DNA from: Flagellimonas sp. HMM57
GTDB lineage: Bacteria; Bacteroidota; Bacteroidia; Flavobacteriales; Flavobacteriaceae
Direction of reading: 5' to 3'
Length of the DNA: 64,000 bases
NCBI RefSeq assembly: GCF_021390175.1
Contig: NZ_CP090004.1
Coordinates: 3,401,001 to 3,465,000, forward strand
The notes beneath the pieces were generated by a model, which had not been told where the DNA came from, made no database searches, and saw nothing but the letters and a program-made list of their open reading frames with translations. This document shows positions 36,167-45,380 of this stretch, in pieces; the stretch's first letter is position 1, and each line of letters begins with the position of its first letter. A program made the translations under genes and the position numbers.

Positions 36167-37504
36167 TTATATCAAATAATAAATCAATGATACGGTACCA
36201 ATACCAACAAAGGCAAGAATGGTGGTCATCATTGTCCAAGATTTAAAAGTTTCTTTTTCCGTTATTCCCAGATATTGCCCCACCAACCAAAATCCGCTAT
36301 CGTTTACATGGGAAAATATGCTGGCACCAGAGGCAATGGCAATAACCATGCACGCCAGCTCTATGGCATCTAATTGGGCATTTGCCAGCAATGGTGCTAC
36401 TAGGCCAGCGGCCGTAATCATTGCGACAGTGGATGACCCTTGTATGATACGCACAATTGAAGCGCTTATAAATGCGAAGGCCAGAATTGGAAATCCAGCA
36501 CTGTTCAAAGAAGTGGCCAATAATTCGCCCGCTCCAGTATTGGTGAGTACTTGCTTAAAAACACCACCAGCACCAGTAAGTAGTATGATTGTACCGGCAG
36601 GGGCCAATGATTTGGTAGAAATATCAAAAAGCTGTTGCTTGTTGAAACCTCTTCTGACCCCAAAAAAGTACCAAGCTAGTATATTGGCAATGATCAATGC
36701 TGAAAATGGATGTCCAACTAAAGCGATACCATTTAATACCATAGCATTGGTAACCCCAGTTTCACCAGTGGAAACGATAGTGTTCAACAAAATAAGAACA
36801 ATGGGAAACGCTATGATAGAGAGGGTAGGTCCAATAGGAGGTAGCTTATTGATTTCAGTTTGTTTTAACTCTTTGGGAGCTACCACATGGATTTTTTTCG
36901 AAATGTAACGCCCAAACAACAATCCGGCAACTAGCGCAGTAGGAATTCCAGCAAGGAAACCGACCAGAATTACCCAGCCCAAGTTCGCCCCAATAATATC
37001 GGCCACCGCTATAGGACCGGGAGTAGGAGGGATAAAGGCATGTGTGATGGCTAGACCTGCAAGTAATGGAATAGCGTAGAGTAGCAGGGATTTTCCTGTT
37101 TTGCGCTGTAATGCATAGATCATAGGAACCAGAATAATAAAAGCAACATCGAAAAAAACGGGAATTGCTATTAAAAATCCAGAAATTACCATGGCTGCCG
37201 GTGCTTTTTTTAACCCAAACTTAGACACCATAAAATCTGCTATAGTCTTTGCGCCGCCCGATGCTTCTAAAATACCACCGAACATAGCACCTAGACCGAC
37301 CACTGTTGCCACAAAACCCAAAGTATTGCCCATTCCATCTTGAACCGTCTTAATGATTTCTTGGGCATCAAGTCCAGCGATTAATCCAACCGTAATACTG
37401 CCGATCAATAATGCTATAAATGCATTTATCTTTAATCGTAGAATAAGAAAGAGGAGTAGGGCAATTCCGGTAACAACTGCTAGTATAAGGTTAGTGGCTA
37501 TCAT
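36167..37504 (-). CDS. gntP: Gluconate:H+ symporter, GntP family
   Basis: About 12 membrane helices. Typical GntP segments include HAFIPPTPGPIAVADIIGANLGW, GAGGVFKQVLTNTGAG and FSHVNDSGFW. It has 445 residues from the ATG at 37504; a TTG three codons upstream is also in frame. Transports gluconate or a related sugar acid. Gluconokinase is 2.3 kb away on the same strand, separated by the M13 peptidase gene, which supports a gluconate role. Confidence 0.9.
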   Translation of the reverse strand: MIATNLILAVVTGIALLLFLILRLKINAFIALLIGSITVGLIAGLDAQEIIKTVQDGMGNTLGFVATVVGLGAMFGGILEASGGAKTIADFMVSKFGLKKAPAAMVISGFLIAIPVFFDVAFIILVPMIYALQRKTGKSLLLYAIPLLAGLAITHAFIPPTPGPIAVADIIGANLGWVILVGFLAGIPTALVAGLLFGRYISKKIHVVAPKELKQTEINKLPPIGPTLSIIAFPIVLILLNTIVSTGETGVTNAMVLNGIALVGHPFSALIIANILAWYFFGVRRGFNKQQLFDISTKSLAPAGTIILLTGAGGVFKQVLTNTGAGELLATSLNSAGFPILAFAFISASIVRIIQGSSTVAMITAAGLVAPLLANAQLDAIELACMVIAIASGASIFSHVNDSGFWLVGQYLGITEKETFKSWTMMTTILAFVGIGTVSLIYYLI

Positions 37505-37594
37505 CAAGTGCAATGGTTAGTGTTGGTCGTTTTTACGATAAGAACCAAATATAGAATAATTTATAAATACACCTTTTAAGTTCTTGGGCATAAA

Positions 37595-37622
37595 AAAGGG
37601 GCACTTACCTAAGTGCCCCTTT
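37595..37622. terminator. Terminator after the M13 peptidase
   Basis: 12-bp arms AAAGGGGCACTT / AAGTGCCCCTTT with an ACCT loop, 20 bases downstream of the peptidase stop. Confidence 0.85.
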
Positions 37623-37642
37623 CAAATATTTTCTGAAAAAGA

Positions 37643-39691
37643 TTACCAGATCGCTACGCGCTCTTCTTCTGGAAGATACATTTTATCACCTTCTTTGATA
37701 TCAAATGCATCATAGAATGCCTGAACGTTCAATAAAGGTTGAATAGCTCTAACTTGCCCAGGAGAATGGGGGTCGGTCTTTATTTGGGTGCGTAAAGCCT
37801 CATCTCTGGATTTTGTTCTCCAGACAGTTGCCCAGGACATAAAAAATCGTTGCTCAGGAGTAAAACCATCTATATTTTCTGGTCTGCCGTTTTCTGCAAA
37901 ATGTCTCTGAAGACCATCATATGCTCCAAGAACACCGCCAAGATCACCTATGTTTTCCCCTAGGGTGAATTTTCCGTTTACGTTGACTTCTGGTATTACT
38001 TGAACACTGTCATACTGGGCGGCAAGAGCATTGCCTCTTTCCGTAAAAGCAGCTAAATCTTCATCGGTCCACCAGTTTTTTAGGTTTCCATCAGAGTCAA
38101 AGCGTGCTCCGCTATCATCGAATGCATGCGAGATCTCATGGCCAATTACTGCGCCAATTCCACCATAGTTTACAGCCTCATCGGCAGTATAGTTGTAGAA
38201 AGGTGGCTGTAATATGGCAGCTGGGAATACAATTTCATTATTGAGAGGGTTGAAGTAAGCGTTAACGGTCTGTGGTGACATTCCCCATTCTGTTTTGTCC
38301 ACAGGCTCTCCAATATCCGAAAAATTATCCGCTGTTTGCCATTTGTCCACAGCGACCATATTTTCAAAATACGACTTGTCAGCGGCTACTTCCATGGAAG
38401 AGTAATCTTCCCAATCATCTGGATAAGCAATCTTTACGGTGAATTTATCTAGCTTTTGGATTGCTTTTAGTTTGGTTGTGTCTCCCATCCAATCCAGTTT
38501 TTTTATACGCTCTTTATATGCTTCGATTACGTTGGCAATCATTTTTTCCGCTTTTGCTTTAGCTTCAGGCGGAAATTTAGCATCTACATACAGTTGACCC
38601 AAGGCCTCGCCCACATTTCTGTTTACGGTTGCCAATGCACGCTCGTCCGCAGGACGTTGCTCTTCTGAACCCCGTAGGTATTTACTGTAAAATTCCCAGT
38701 TGGCCTTTTCAATAGCTGTAGTCAACCTTCCCGCTGAGCTATTGAATGTATCCCAACGCATTAGGGTCTTAAGGTCTTCGATGGGTGTATTCTTTAAAAA
38801 ATTGTTCAAAGTCTTGGTATATTCCACTTGTGTTACCAAAATGGTATCAAACGCTTTAGTAGCACCCAAATCTTTCATCATCTTGCTTAAATCAATGCTG
38901 CTGAGCATAGCATCAGCTTCTGCGACTGTCTTAGGGTTGTTAAGATTTCTTGCATCCCTACGTGCTACTTTGTCCAATCTTGGCTCGGCTAGGATGGTTT
39001 CCAGTTCAAGAATTTTTTCGGAAGCAGCCATAGCAACTTCTTCACTGTCCCCAAGCATTTGGAGCATTCTGGTAACGTGTTTTTTGTATTCCTCGCGAAT
39101 TTCTTTGGATTTATCGTCTTCGTCCAAATAGTAGTCCCTGTCTGGTAACCCTAATCCAGTAGGGCCAAGATAAACGGCATTCATGGCACTATTGTTCAAA
39201 TCCGCAAAAACAGAAACGCCTAGGAAAGGGGAAGAGACAGTGGAATTAGTGGCTAAAACTGTTTGTAAATCTTCTAAGCTTTCTATGGCCGCAATGGCAT
39301 CCAAAGCGGGTTGAAGCGGTGAAATACCTGCTTTATCCCTTGCCGCGGTATCAAGTTTTGTGTCGAAAATCGCCATTGCTTTGGCCTGATCTGTAGTTGA
39401 ATCATATTTACCACTTTCCTTTGCCTCTGCTATGATTTGAAGCACATCGGCATCTGTAGACTTTCTTAAAACAGAAAATCCTCCCCAACTTGAACGATCG
39501 GCAGGAATTTCGGTGTTTTTCATCCAATTACCATTTACGTAATTGTAGAAATCTTCTTTTGGACTTACCGTAGTATCCATGTTTTCCAGAACAATACCGG
39601 GGATTTTTTCTACCTCTTCAGCAGGTTTGGGTTTTTCTTTGCAACTTGTAAAGGCCACAATGGATGCAGCCAAAAAGTACACTTTTTTCAT
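37643..39691 (-). CDS. M13-family zinc metallopeptidase lipoprotein (PepO/neprilysin-like)
   Basis: SPII signal with C17 (FTSCKEKP). The peptidase zinc site is HEISH (518-522) with third ligand E579 (TLGENIGDLGG). NAYFNPLNNEIVFPAAILQPPF and the C-terminal VRAIQPLLNVQAFYDAF are M13 hallmarks. It has 682 residues, full length. Cleaves oligopeptides in the envelope or outside. Own promoter (TACATTTG) and terminator, so independent of the gluconate genes on either side. Confidence 0.94.
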   Translation of the reverse strand: MKKVYFLAASIVAFTSCKEKPKPAEEVEKIPGIVLENMDTTVSPKEDFYNYVNGNWMKNTEIPADRSSWGGFSVLRKSTDADVLQIIAEAKESGKYDSTTDQAKAMAIFDTKLDTAARDKAGISPLQPALDAIAAIESLEDLQTVLATNSTVSSPFLGVSVFADLNNSAMNAVYLGPTGLGLPDRDYYLDEDDKSKEIREEYKKHVTRMLQMLGDSEEVAMAASEKILELETILAEPRLDKVARRDARNLNNPKTVAEADAMLSSIDLSKMMKDLGATKAFDTILVTQVEYTKTLNNFLKNTPIEDLKTLMRWDTFNSSAGRLTTAIEKANWEFYSKYLRGSEEQRPADERALATVNRNVGEALGQLYVDAKFPPEAKAKAEKMIANVIEAYKERIKKLDWMGDTTKLKAIQKLDKFTVKIAYPDDWEDYSSMEVAADKSYFENMVAVDKWQTADNFSDIGEPVDKTEWGMSPQTVNAYFNPLNNEIVFPAAILQPPFYNYTADEAVNYGGIGAVIGHEISHAFDDSGARFDSDGNLKNWWTDEDLAAFTERGNALAAQYDSVQVIPEVNVNGKFTLGENIGDLGGVLGAYDGLQRHFAENGRPENIDGFTPEQRFFMSWATVWRTKSRDEALRTQIKTDPHSPGQVRAIQPLLNVQAFYDAFDIKEGDKMYLPEEERVAIW

Positions 39692-39732
39692 TTTAGGAGT
39701 TGTTAATTAATAATTAGTCGAAAGTTAGTCTC

Positions 39733-39760
39733 CAAATGTAAGAATTTGTTACACTGGCAA
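39733..39760 (-). promoter_or_regulatory. Promoter of the M13 peptidase gene
   Basis: Minus-strand TTG (39760-39758), 17-base spacer and TACATTTG (39740-39733), 41 bases before the ATG. Both elements fit the Bacteroidota consensus. Confidence 0.6.
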
Positions 39761-39831
39761 GTAGAAAAATATCGGAACCTATTTATATTTTATGTTTTTT
39801 TTAGCATACGTTTGACTTGCCACTTATATAG

Positions 39832-40329
39832 TTATGCTCCAAGCTGGGTTAGCACATTTTGCAAAATTTTTTCAGGAGGCTCTGATACTGATACGGTTAT
39901 GGCGTCTGAAGGTGTTTCCAAGGCATCAAATTGTGATTGTAAAAGTTGTAAGGGCATAAAATGTCCTTTGCGTTGTTCCAATCTGGATTTTATCAGTTCA
40001 AATGAGCCTTCTAAATGAATAAATACCATGATATCTTCCAGCCCATTTCGCAATAATTCTCTATACTTTTCTTTTAAGGCGGAACATGCTATAATGGCTC
40101 CAGTATGTTTTTGTTTCTTGGCCAATTGGTTCAAAGTAAGCAACCAGCCTTTTCTATCATCATCGTTCAAGGGCTTACCGGTACTCATTTTAGCCACGTT
40201 TTCCTTCGGATGAAAATCATCACCATCAAAAAACGGTATTTCTAAATGCTCGGACAGCATATTGCCAATGGTGGATTTTCCAGTTCCGCTCACGCCCATA
40301 ATAATTAAGACTCTTTTCTCTTCAACCAT
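39832..40329 (-). CDS. gntK: Gluconokinase
   Basis: Phosphorylates gluconate to 6-phosphogluconate. P-loop GVSGTGKST (12-20), then FFDGDDFHPKENVAKMSTGKP and DDDRKGWL, all diagnostic for GntK. It has 165 residues. It overlaps miaA by 8 bases at the end of a long operon; its functional partner gntP is transcribed separately. Confidence 0.93.
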   Translation of the reverse strand: MVEEKRVLIIMGVSGTGKSTIGNMLSEHLEIPFFDGDDFHPKENVAKMSTGKPLNDDDRKGWLLTLNQLAKKQKHTGAIIACSALKEKYRELLRNGLEDIMVFIHLEGSFELIKSRLEQRKGHFMPLQLLQSQFDALETPSDAITVSVSEPPEKILQNVLTQLGA

Positions 40330-41245
40330 TTGATGTATCGTTGATTTTAGCAGTTACTTTTTCCAAAATAGAACTTGATGCCTCGTCGTGATTTACCCAT
40401 AGGATGTCGTTATTTTTCCGTAACCAGGTCAGTTGTCTTTTGGCAAAGCGCCTCGTGTTTTTTTTAATTTCTGAAATTGCAAAGTCCAGCGTAAAATTTC
40501 CATCAAAATACTGAAAAAGTTCTCGATACCCTACAGTTTGTAACGCATTAAGATGCTTGTCCCGATATAATTTTTTTGCTTCCTCCAACAATCCTGTATC
40601 CATCATGGTATCTACCCTTTGGTTGATACGCTCATAGATAATTTCTCTATCCGCAGTAATGCCTACATATATAGTTTTAAAATTTCTTGACTCCTTTTTT
40701 TTATTCAAGAAGGAAGAATATGGCTTATTGGCGGTAATGCAAATTTCTAGAGCTCTAATTACCCTATGCGGATTCTCAATATCCACGGATTCATAATATG
40801 TGGGGTCTCTCTGTTGTAATTCTTCTTGCAAACTAGACAGTCCGTTCTGTCTTAGTTGTAAACGCAGTGACTCGCGTACCTTTGAATCAACTTCTGGAAA
40901 TTTATCCAACCCTTTGACAACAGCATCTACATATAGACCGCTGCCACCTACCATGACAACAAAATCGTTTTTCCGAAAAAGTGTTTTTAACAAGTCAATC
41001 GTATCCCGCTCAAAATCACCTACGGAATAGGGCTCGAATATACTTTTATGCTGAATAAAGTGATGTGGTACGGCCATTAACTCATCGGGCGAAGGAACGG
41101 CTGTGCCAATGTTCATTTCTCTAAAAAATTGCCTAGAGTCCGCTGAAGTAATTTCAGTTTTAAAATGAGAAGCAATGGTAATACCTAATCTTGTTTTTCC
41201 AATTGCGGTGGGGCCAACTACGGCTATCAATATTTTACCACTCAT
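40322..41245 (-). CDS. miaA: tRNA dimethylallyltransferase MiaA
   Basis: Adds an isopentenyl group to A37 of tRNAs reading U-starting codons. P-loop GPTAIGKT (11-18), SADSRQFFREMNIGT, GGSGLYVDAV, and QTVGYRELFQYF. It has 307 residues. It overlaps the ion channel gene by 4 bases and gntK by 8. Confidence 0.95.
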   Translation of the reverse strand: MSGKILIAVVGPTAIGKTRLGITIASHFKTEITSADSRQFFREMNIGTAVPSPDELMAVPHHFIQHKSIFEPYSVGDFERDTIDLLKTLFRKNDFVVMVGGSGLYVDAVVKGLDKFPEVDSKVRESLRLQLRQNGLSSLQEELQQRDPTYYESVDIENPHRVIRALEICITANKPYSSFLNKKKESRNFKTIYVGITADREIIYERINQRVDTMMDTGLLEEAKKLYRDKHLNALQTVGYRELFQYFDGNFTLDFAISEIKKNTRRFAKRQLTWLRKNNDILWVNHDEASSSILEKVTAKINDTSNG

Positions 41246-42081
41246 AACGGTTCACCACAGTTATAACAATGAGTCGCATCATCGCGGTGACCTTCAACAC
41301 CACACCCTGGGCAAGCTTTTGTGTTGGTATGGACCAGATTATCGCCCTTTTTTTCTTTACCGAACTTGGAAAACTCGACAGTAACGATTCCAGTAGGTAC
41401 GGCTATTATGCCATAGCCCAAAATCATGATTACGGTGGCAAAAAATTGCCCTAAATTGGTTTCTGGTGCAATATCCCCGTAACCTACCGTGGTCAAAGTA
41501 ACAATGGTCCAATAAATGCTTCGGGGAATGCTCGTGAAACCTGCTTCATCACTTTCAATAAGATACATTACTGTTCCCATGATTACGGATAGAATCAATA
41601 CTACATAAATGAACACGCCTATTTTTGCCCTACTCGCTTTTAGTGCGGACTGTAGCTGGGATGCTTCACCGATGTATTTTACCAGCTTCAGTATTCTAAA
41701 AATACGAAGTAACCGAAATGCCCTGAACGCTATCAAAACCTGGGAACCTGCTAAAATATAGGAGAGGTATAAGGGGATGGTGGATATGAAGTCTATAATC
41801 CCAAAAAAGCTGAAAATATACTTCCATGGTTTACGGATGCTAATAATTCTTGCAATGTATTCCAAAGTAAAGAAGCCCGTTATAACCCATTCCAATACCA
41901 AAAGACTGCTATGATATTTTGCATCGATTTCATCGACACTCTCTAGCATCACAAGCAAGACACTAAGTATGATGAGCACAAAAAGCGTAATATCGAAAAT
42001 CTTACCTAAAGGCGTGTCTGCTTCATAGATAATTTCGTGCAGCGTGTTTTTCCAGCCAGAATGTATTTTGTGTTCTTTCAA
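41242..42081 (-). CDS. Voltage-gated-type K+ channel with C-terminal zinc ribbon
   Basis: Six-helix channel: an arginine-rich S4 (RAFRLLRIFRILKLVKY, 120-136) and selectivity filter TVGYGD (198-203) between S5 and S6. After S6 there is a linker of about 20 residues and a four-cysteine ribbon (C257, C260, C272, C275: CPGC and CYNC). The ribbon is unusual for a Kv-like channel and could bind zinc or mediate contacts. It has 279 residues. Both ends overlap neighbours by 4 bases. Confidence 0.9.
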   Translation of the reverse strand: MKEHKIHSGWKNTLHEIIYEADTPLGKIFDITLFVLIILSVLLVMLESVDEIDAKYHSSLLVLEWVITGFFTLEYIARIISIRKPWKYIFSFFGIIDFISTIPLYLSYILAGSQVLIAFRAFRLLRIFRILKLVKYIGEASQLQSALKASRAKIGVFIYVVLILSVIMGTVMYLIESDEAGFTSIPRSIYWTIVTLTTVGYGDIAPETNLGQFFATVIMILGYGIIAVPTGIVTVEFSKFGKEKKGDNLVHTNTKACPGCGVEGHRDDATHCYNCGEPL

Positions 42082-43439
42082 GTAGTTGGTATTAGCTCCA
42101 AAACCTTGATTTTGTTATTCTTTCTCAAATAAGATTCAATGATAAACACAGTGTTTTCATCGTTTGGTATTGGTGTCATTATAGACTCCAATATAGCAAT
42201 ATTATTGATTTGATGGTTAAGCTCTACATAGCCATATCCTTTAAGGTCACCATTTTTTATGAGGACAAAACTTTTTTCACCTACTTGTCTTCCTTTGTCC
42301 AACAATGCTATGTTTTTGCCTGATAAGCTGTATTTATGATAGACCGAGTTTACAATTTCATTGAATTCGGTTGCATTATCACTACTTGTGTATTCACCTA
42401 AGGAGTCTTTTTGTAAATGTTCATTTGACACGTCTAAACCCAATGAAATTGGATCTAGCTTAAACTCTGTGCTCACTTTTTTCAAAAAACTCTTTGCTGA
42501 TGGTACACCGTTGAACCCAATATTTTGCTTCTTTTGAAATCTTGTTTTTACAATATCGAGATTGATATGTGTTTCCCCGTTTTTTGAAAAATTGAGGACA
42601 TGGGAAAACAATTTTTTCTTGGTAAGGGTATTGTGTTTGGGCTTGTTTTTTCTGAGCTCCTGGTACTCTTTTAGAATGGCTATCAATTCGCTGCCAGTTC
42701 TCTCAAAAGTTACTTTTTTGGTCGATTTTTGGAGTTTTCTGGCGAGTTGCCCGACATTCGTAAAATGTTGATTTACTCTTTTTTTGATATCCTTGGTCTT
42801 GGCTAAAAAAATAATGTCACCGTCTTTATCGTGCATATAGTATACACCGGTTTCAGATGGTAAGTCAGAAACAATATCCAACTGGGTAGGGGAGAGTTCC
42901 CCTTGGGATTCCTCTCTGATTACTTCTTTAATAATAGTTTTTTCAGAATCTTTATCCAATAATAATTTAAAAAGCTTTAGCGTTGCAATGGCGTCGCCAT
43001 TAGCTCTATGACGGTCGCTCATGGGAATTCCGAGGGAGCGTACCAGTTTCCCCAAACTATGTGATTCTGCATCGGGAAGTAGTTTTTTTGATAAATCTAC
43101 GGTACAGAGGGTCTTTCTTTGAAAATCATAGCCCAGCCTTCTAAACTCGGTGCGCAATATTCTATAATCGAATTGGGCATTATGGGCCACAATTACTGCA
43201 CCTTCCGTAATTTCAACGATACGTTTTGCTACTTCATGAAACTTTGGAGCAGATTTTAGCATCTTATTATTGATTCCTGTAAGCTTAACAACGAAAGGTT
43301 GAATTTCTCGCTCTGGATTGATCAATCCCATAAACTTATCCACGACCTTGTGTCCATCAAACCTATGGATAGCAATTTCCATGATGCCTTCCTCATTGTA
43401 TTTTCCTCCTGTGCTTTCAATATCGAGTATTGCGTACAT
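42078..43439 (-). CDS. DnaQ-like exonuclease fused to a GIY-YIG domain
   Basis: The N-terminal DEDDh 3'-5' exonuclease has D6 and E8 (ILDIEST), D91 (HNAQFDYRIL), H144 and D149 (HRANGDAIATL). From about 183 a UvrC-type GIY-YIG region follows (SDLPSETGVYYMHD), but the YIG half is degraded to FLAKT. Some 190 C-terminal residues are unassigned. The arrangement resembles epsilon/UvrC fusion proteins found in several phyla. Probably acts in DNA repair. It lies 20 bases after yggS and overlaps the channel gene by 4 bases. Confidence 0.88.
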   Translation of the reverse strand: MYAILDIESTGGKYNEEGIMEIAIHRFDGHKVVDKFMGLINPEREIQPFVVKLTGINNKMLKSAPKFHEVAKRIVEITEGAVIVAHNAQFDYRILRTEFRRLGYDFQRKTLCTVDLSKKLLPDAESHSLGKLVRSLGIPMSDRHRANGDAIATLKLFKLLLDKDSEKTIIKEVIREESQGELSPTQLDIVSDLPSETGVYYMHDKDGDIIFLAKTKDIKKRVNQHFTNVGQLARKLQKSTKKVTFERTGSELIAILKEYQELRKNKPKHNTLTKKKLFSHVLNFSKNGETHINLDIVKTRFQKKQNIGFNGVPSAKSFLKKVSTEFKLDPISLGLDVSNEHLQKDSLGEYTSSDNATEFNEIVNSVYHKYSLSGKNIALLDKGRQVGEKSFVLIKNGDLKGYGYVELNHQINNIAILESIMTPIPNDENTVFIIESYLRKNNKIKVLELIPTT

Positions 43440-43459
43440 GAAAATTATTAGAATATGGA

Positions 43460-44119
43460 TTATAAATAATTGCGTGCGCCAAAGATACTACTTCCAATTC
43501 GCACCATAGTACTACCTTCCTCAATAGCAATGGGATAGTCTCCACTCATACCCATAGAAAGAATGTTGATGTTAGGTAGTTTTTCTTTTAGTTCGTCAAA
43601 AACGGATTTTAAGTATGCAAACTCTTTTTTTACCACCTCTTCACTTTCTGTAAATGTGGCCATTCCCATAAGTCCAACAACTTTAATATTTTCCATGGAT
43701 TTGAACTCATCGGCACTGAGAATATCCTCTAATTCTGTTTTATCTAGCCCAAATTTGGTTTCTTCAGCTGCTATGTGCATTTGGAGCAAGCATGAAATGA
43801 CCCTATCGTATTTTTTTGCTTGTTTGTTAATTTCTCTGAGCAAACGGAAGCTATCCACTCCATGGACCAAAGAAACGTATTCGGCCATATACTTGACCTT
43901 ATTACGTTGAACGTGACCAATCATGTGCCATTCTATATCCTTGGGCAATGTTTCCCATTTTTGGGTCATTTCCTGGATTTTGTTCTCACCAAAAATGCGT
44001 TGACCAGCTTCATAGGCTTCCAACAGATTCTCATTTGGCTTCGTTTTTGAAACGGCTACGAGCGTAACATGTTCTGGAAGCTTTTTTTTGATTGCTGTAA
44101 GATTATCTTTAATCGACAT
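43460..44119 (-). CDS. yggS: YggS/PLPBP family pyridoxal-phosphate-binding protein
   Basis: PLP homeostasis protein with the alanine-racemase N-terminal fold but no known catalysis. PLP lysine in VAVSKTKPNE, then FGENKIQEM, WHMIGHVQRNK, and C-terminal LSMGMSGDYPIAIEEGSTMVRIG. The ATG at 44119 gives 219 residues; an alternative 30 bases upstream would overlap the preceding gene. Confidence 0.92.
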   Translation of the reverse strand: MSIKDNLTAIKKKLPEHVTLVAVSKTKPNENLLEAYEAGQRIFGENKIQEMTQKWETLPKDIEWHMIGHVQRNKVKYMAEYVSLVHGVDSFRLLREINKQAKKYDRVISCLLQMHIAAEETKFGLDKTELEDILSADEFKSMENIKVVGLMGMATFTESEEVVKKEFAYLKSVFDELKEKLPNINILSMGMSGDYPIAIEEGSTMVRIGSSIFGARNYL

Positions 44120-44138
44120 ATTTTTGATTTTCAAAGTA

Positions 44139-45374
44139 TTAAAGCTCATAAATTGCCATACCGCTGCGTAGTTTAGGTTCTATGTAGGTACTTTTTGGGG
44201 GCATTACCAAACCTTCATCGGCAATCGCCTTGACTTCATCTATATTGATAGGCACTAGACTAAAACCAACGGCATATTCTCCAGCATCTATACTGTCCTT
44301 CATTTTAATGACATTATGTTTTCCAAAACCATAGGATATACGTTTGTCGTTCCTTAGGTCGGATATGCCCAAAATAGGTTCCAGAATAGTTTTAAACAGT
44401 ATTTGTGTATCCAATTCACTTAAAGAATCGGTAAATTCATATACGGTCTTTCTAAGATACAATGAATAGAACTCGCCATCCAAGTACATGCTAAAATGAT
44501 GCTTTTGCGTTGGTCTGTACAATCCATCTTGCTTTTTTTCAATTCGGAAATAAGTGTCCAGCTTAATCAAAAACTCGTTTTTTGAAAGGCCGTTCAAATC
44601 TCGCACCATCCTGTTGAATTCATAAATCCTGATTTCAGATTCAGGGATTAGGTAGGTCATAAAAAAATTATAGGCCTCTTCGCCTGTATGCGATGTGTTT
44701 TTGGCTTTCATCTTCTCTGCCAAAAGATTCGAGGATGCACTTCTATGATGTCCATCTGCAATGTAGAGCGCATCTATGCCCTTAAATGCGGCTTTGAGTT
44801 TTTCAATTGTCTCGATGGTATCTATTTTCCAAAGTTTATGATTGATTTTGTCCCTAGTCGTAAAATTATAGTGTGGGTCCTTTTTGGACTCATGCTCTAA
44901 AACTGCCTTTATGGACGCATCATCCGCGTAGGTCATTAGCACTGGTTCCGCATTAAAACCTACGGTGTTTAAATAGTCAGCAAAAAGCTCTTCTCTTTGT
45001 TGAATGGTATCTTCATGTTTTCTGATGATATCCTTTTGATAATCTACAATACTGCAGGCGCAAAAGAAACCGAGCGTCTTAAAATTTCGCTTTGTGATTT
45101 GATAGAGATAAAAGCAGGCTTCTTCGTCCTTTATAAAGGTATCGTCCTCCAAAAACTCCAAGTACCTATTATGGACCAGTTTGAAACGCTCTTCGCCAGT
45201 AATATTTTTATCAAACTTGAATCCTGGATTTATGATATGTAAGAAAGAGAAGGGATTATACTTAAGTACGGCATTCAACTCTTCCTTTGGATATTCTTCA
45301 TATGATTTTGATGCTACAAAGGAAACTTTGTCCTCTGCAGGGCGTATGGCCTTGAAGGGTTTTATGAGGGCCAT
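44139..45374 (-). CDS. DUF1015 family protein
   Basis: 411 residues without signal or membrane segments. The start IKPFKAIRP and the ALYIADGHHRSASS segment are hallmarks of DUF1015 (SerC-like in some genomes). The molecular role is not established. It starts 6 bases after the dehydrogenase gene. Confidence 0.85.
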   Translation of the reverse strand: MALIKPFKAIRPAEDKVSFVASKSYEEYPKEELNAVLKYNPFSFLHIINPGFKFDKNITGEERFKLVHNRYLEFLEDDTFIKDEEACFYLYQITKRNFKTLGFFCACSIVDYQKDIIRKHEDTIQQREELFADYLNTVGFNAEPVLMTYADDASIKAVLEHESKKDPHYNFTTRDKINHKLWKIDTIETIEKLKAAFKGIDALYIADGHHRSASSNLLAEKMKAKNTSHTGEEAYNFFMTYLIPESEIRIYEFNRMVRDLNGLSKNEFLIKLDTYFRIEKKQDGLYRPTQKHHFSMYLDGEFYSLYLRKTVYEFTDSLSELDTQILFKTILEPILGISDLRNDKRISYGFGKHNVIKMKDSIDAGEYAVGFSLVPINIDEVKAIADEGLVMPPKSTYIEPKLRSGMAIYEL

Positions 45375-45380
45375 AGGCGT

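Noticed and set aside
36219..36908. Long open frame of 229 codons on the plus strand opposite the gluconate permease
   Set aside because: It is antisense to a clearly recognised membrane protein, and its translation has no domain or signal.
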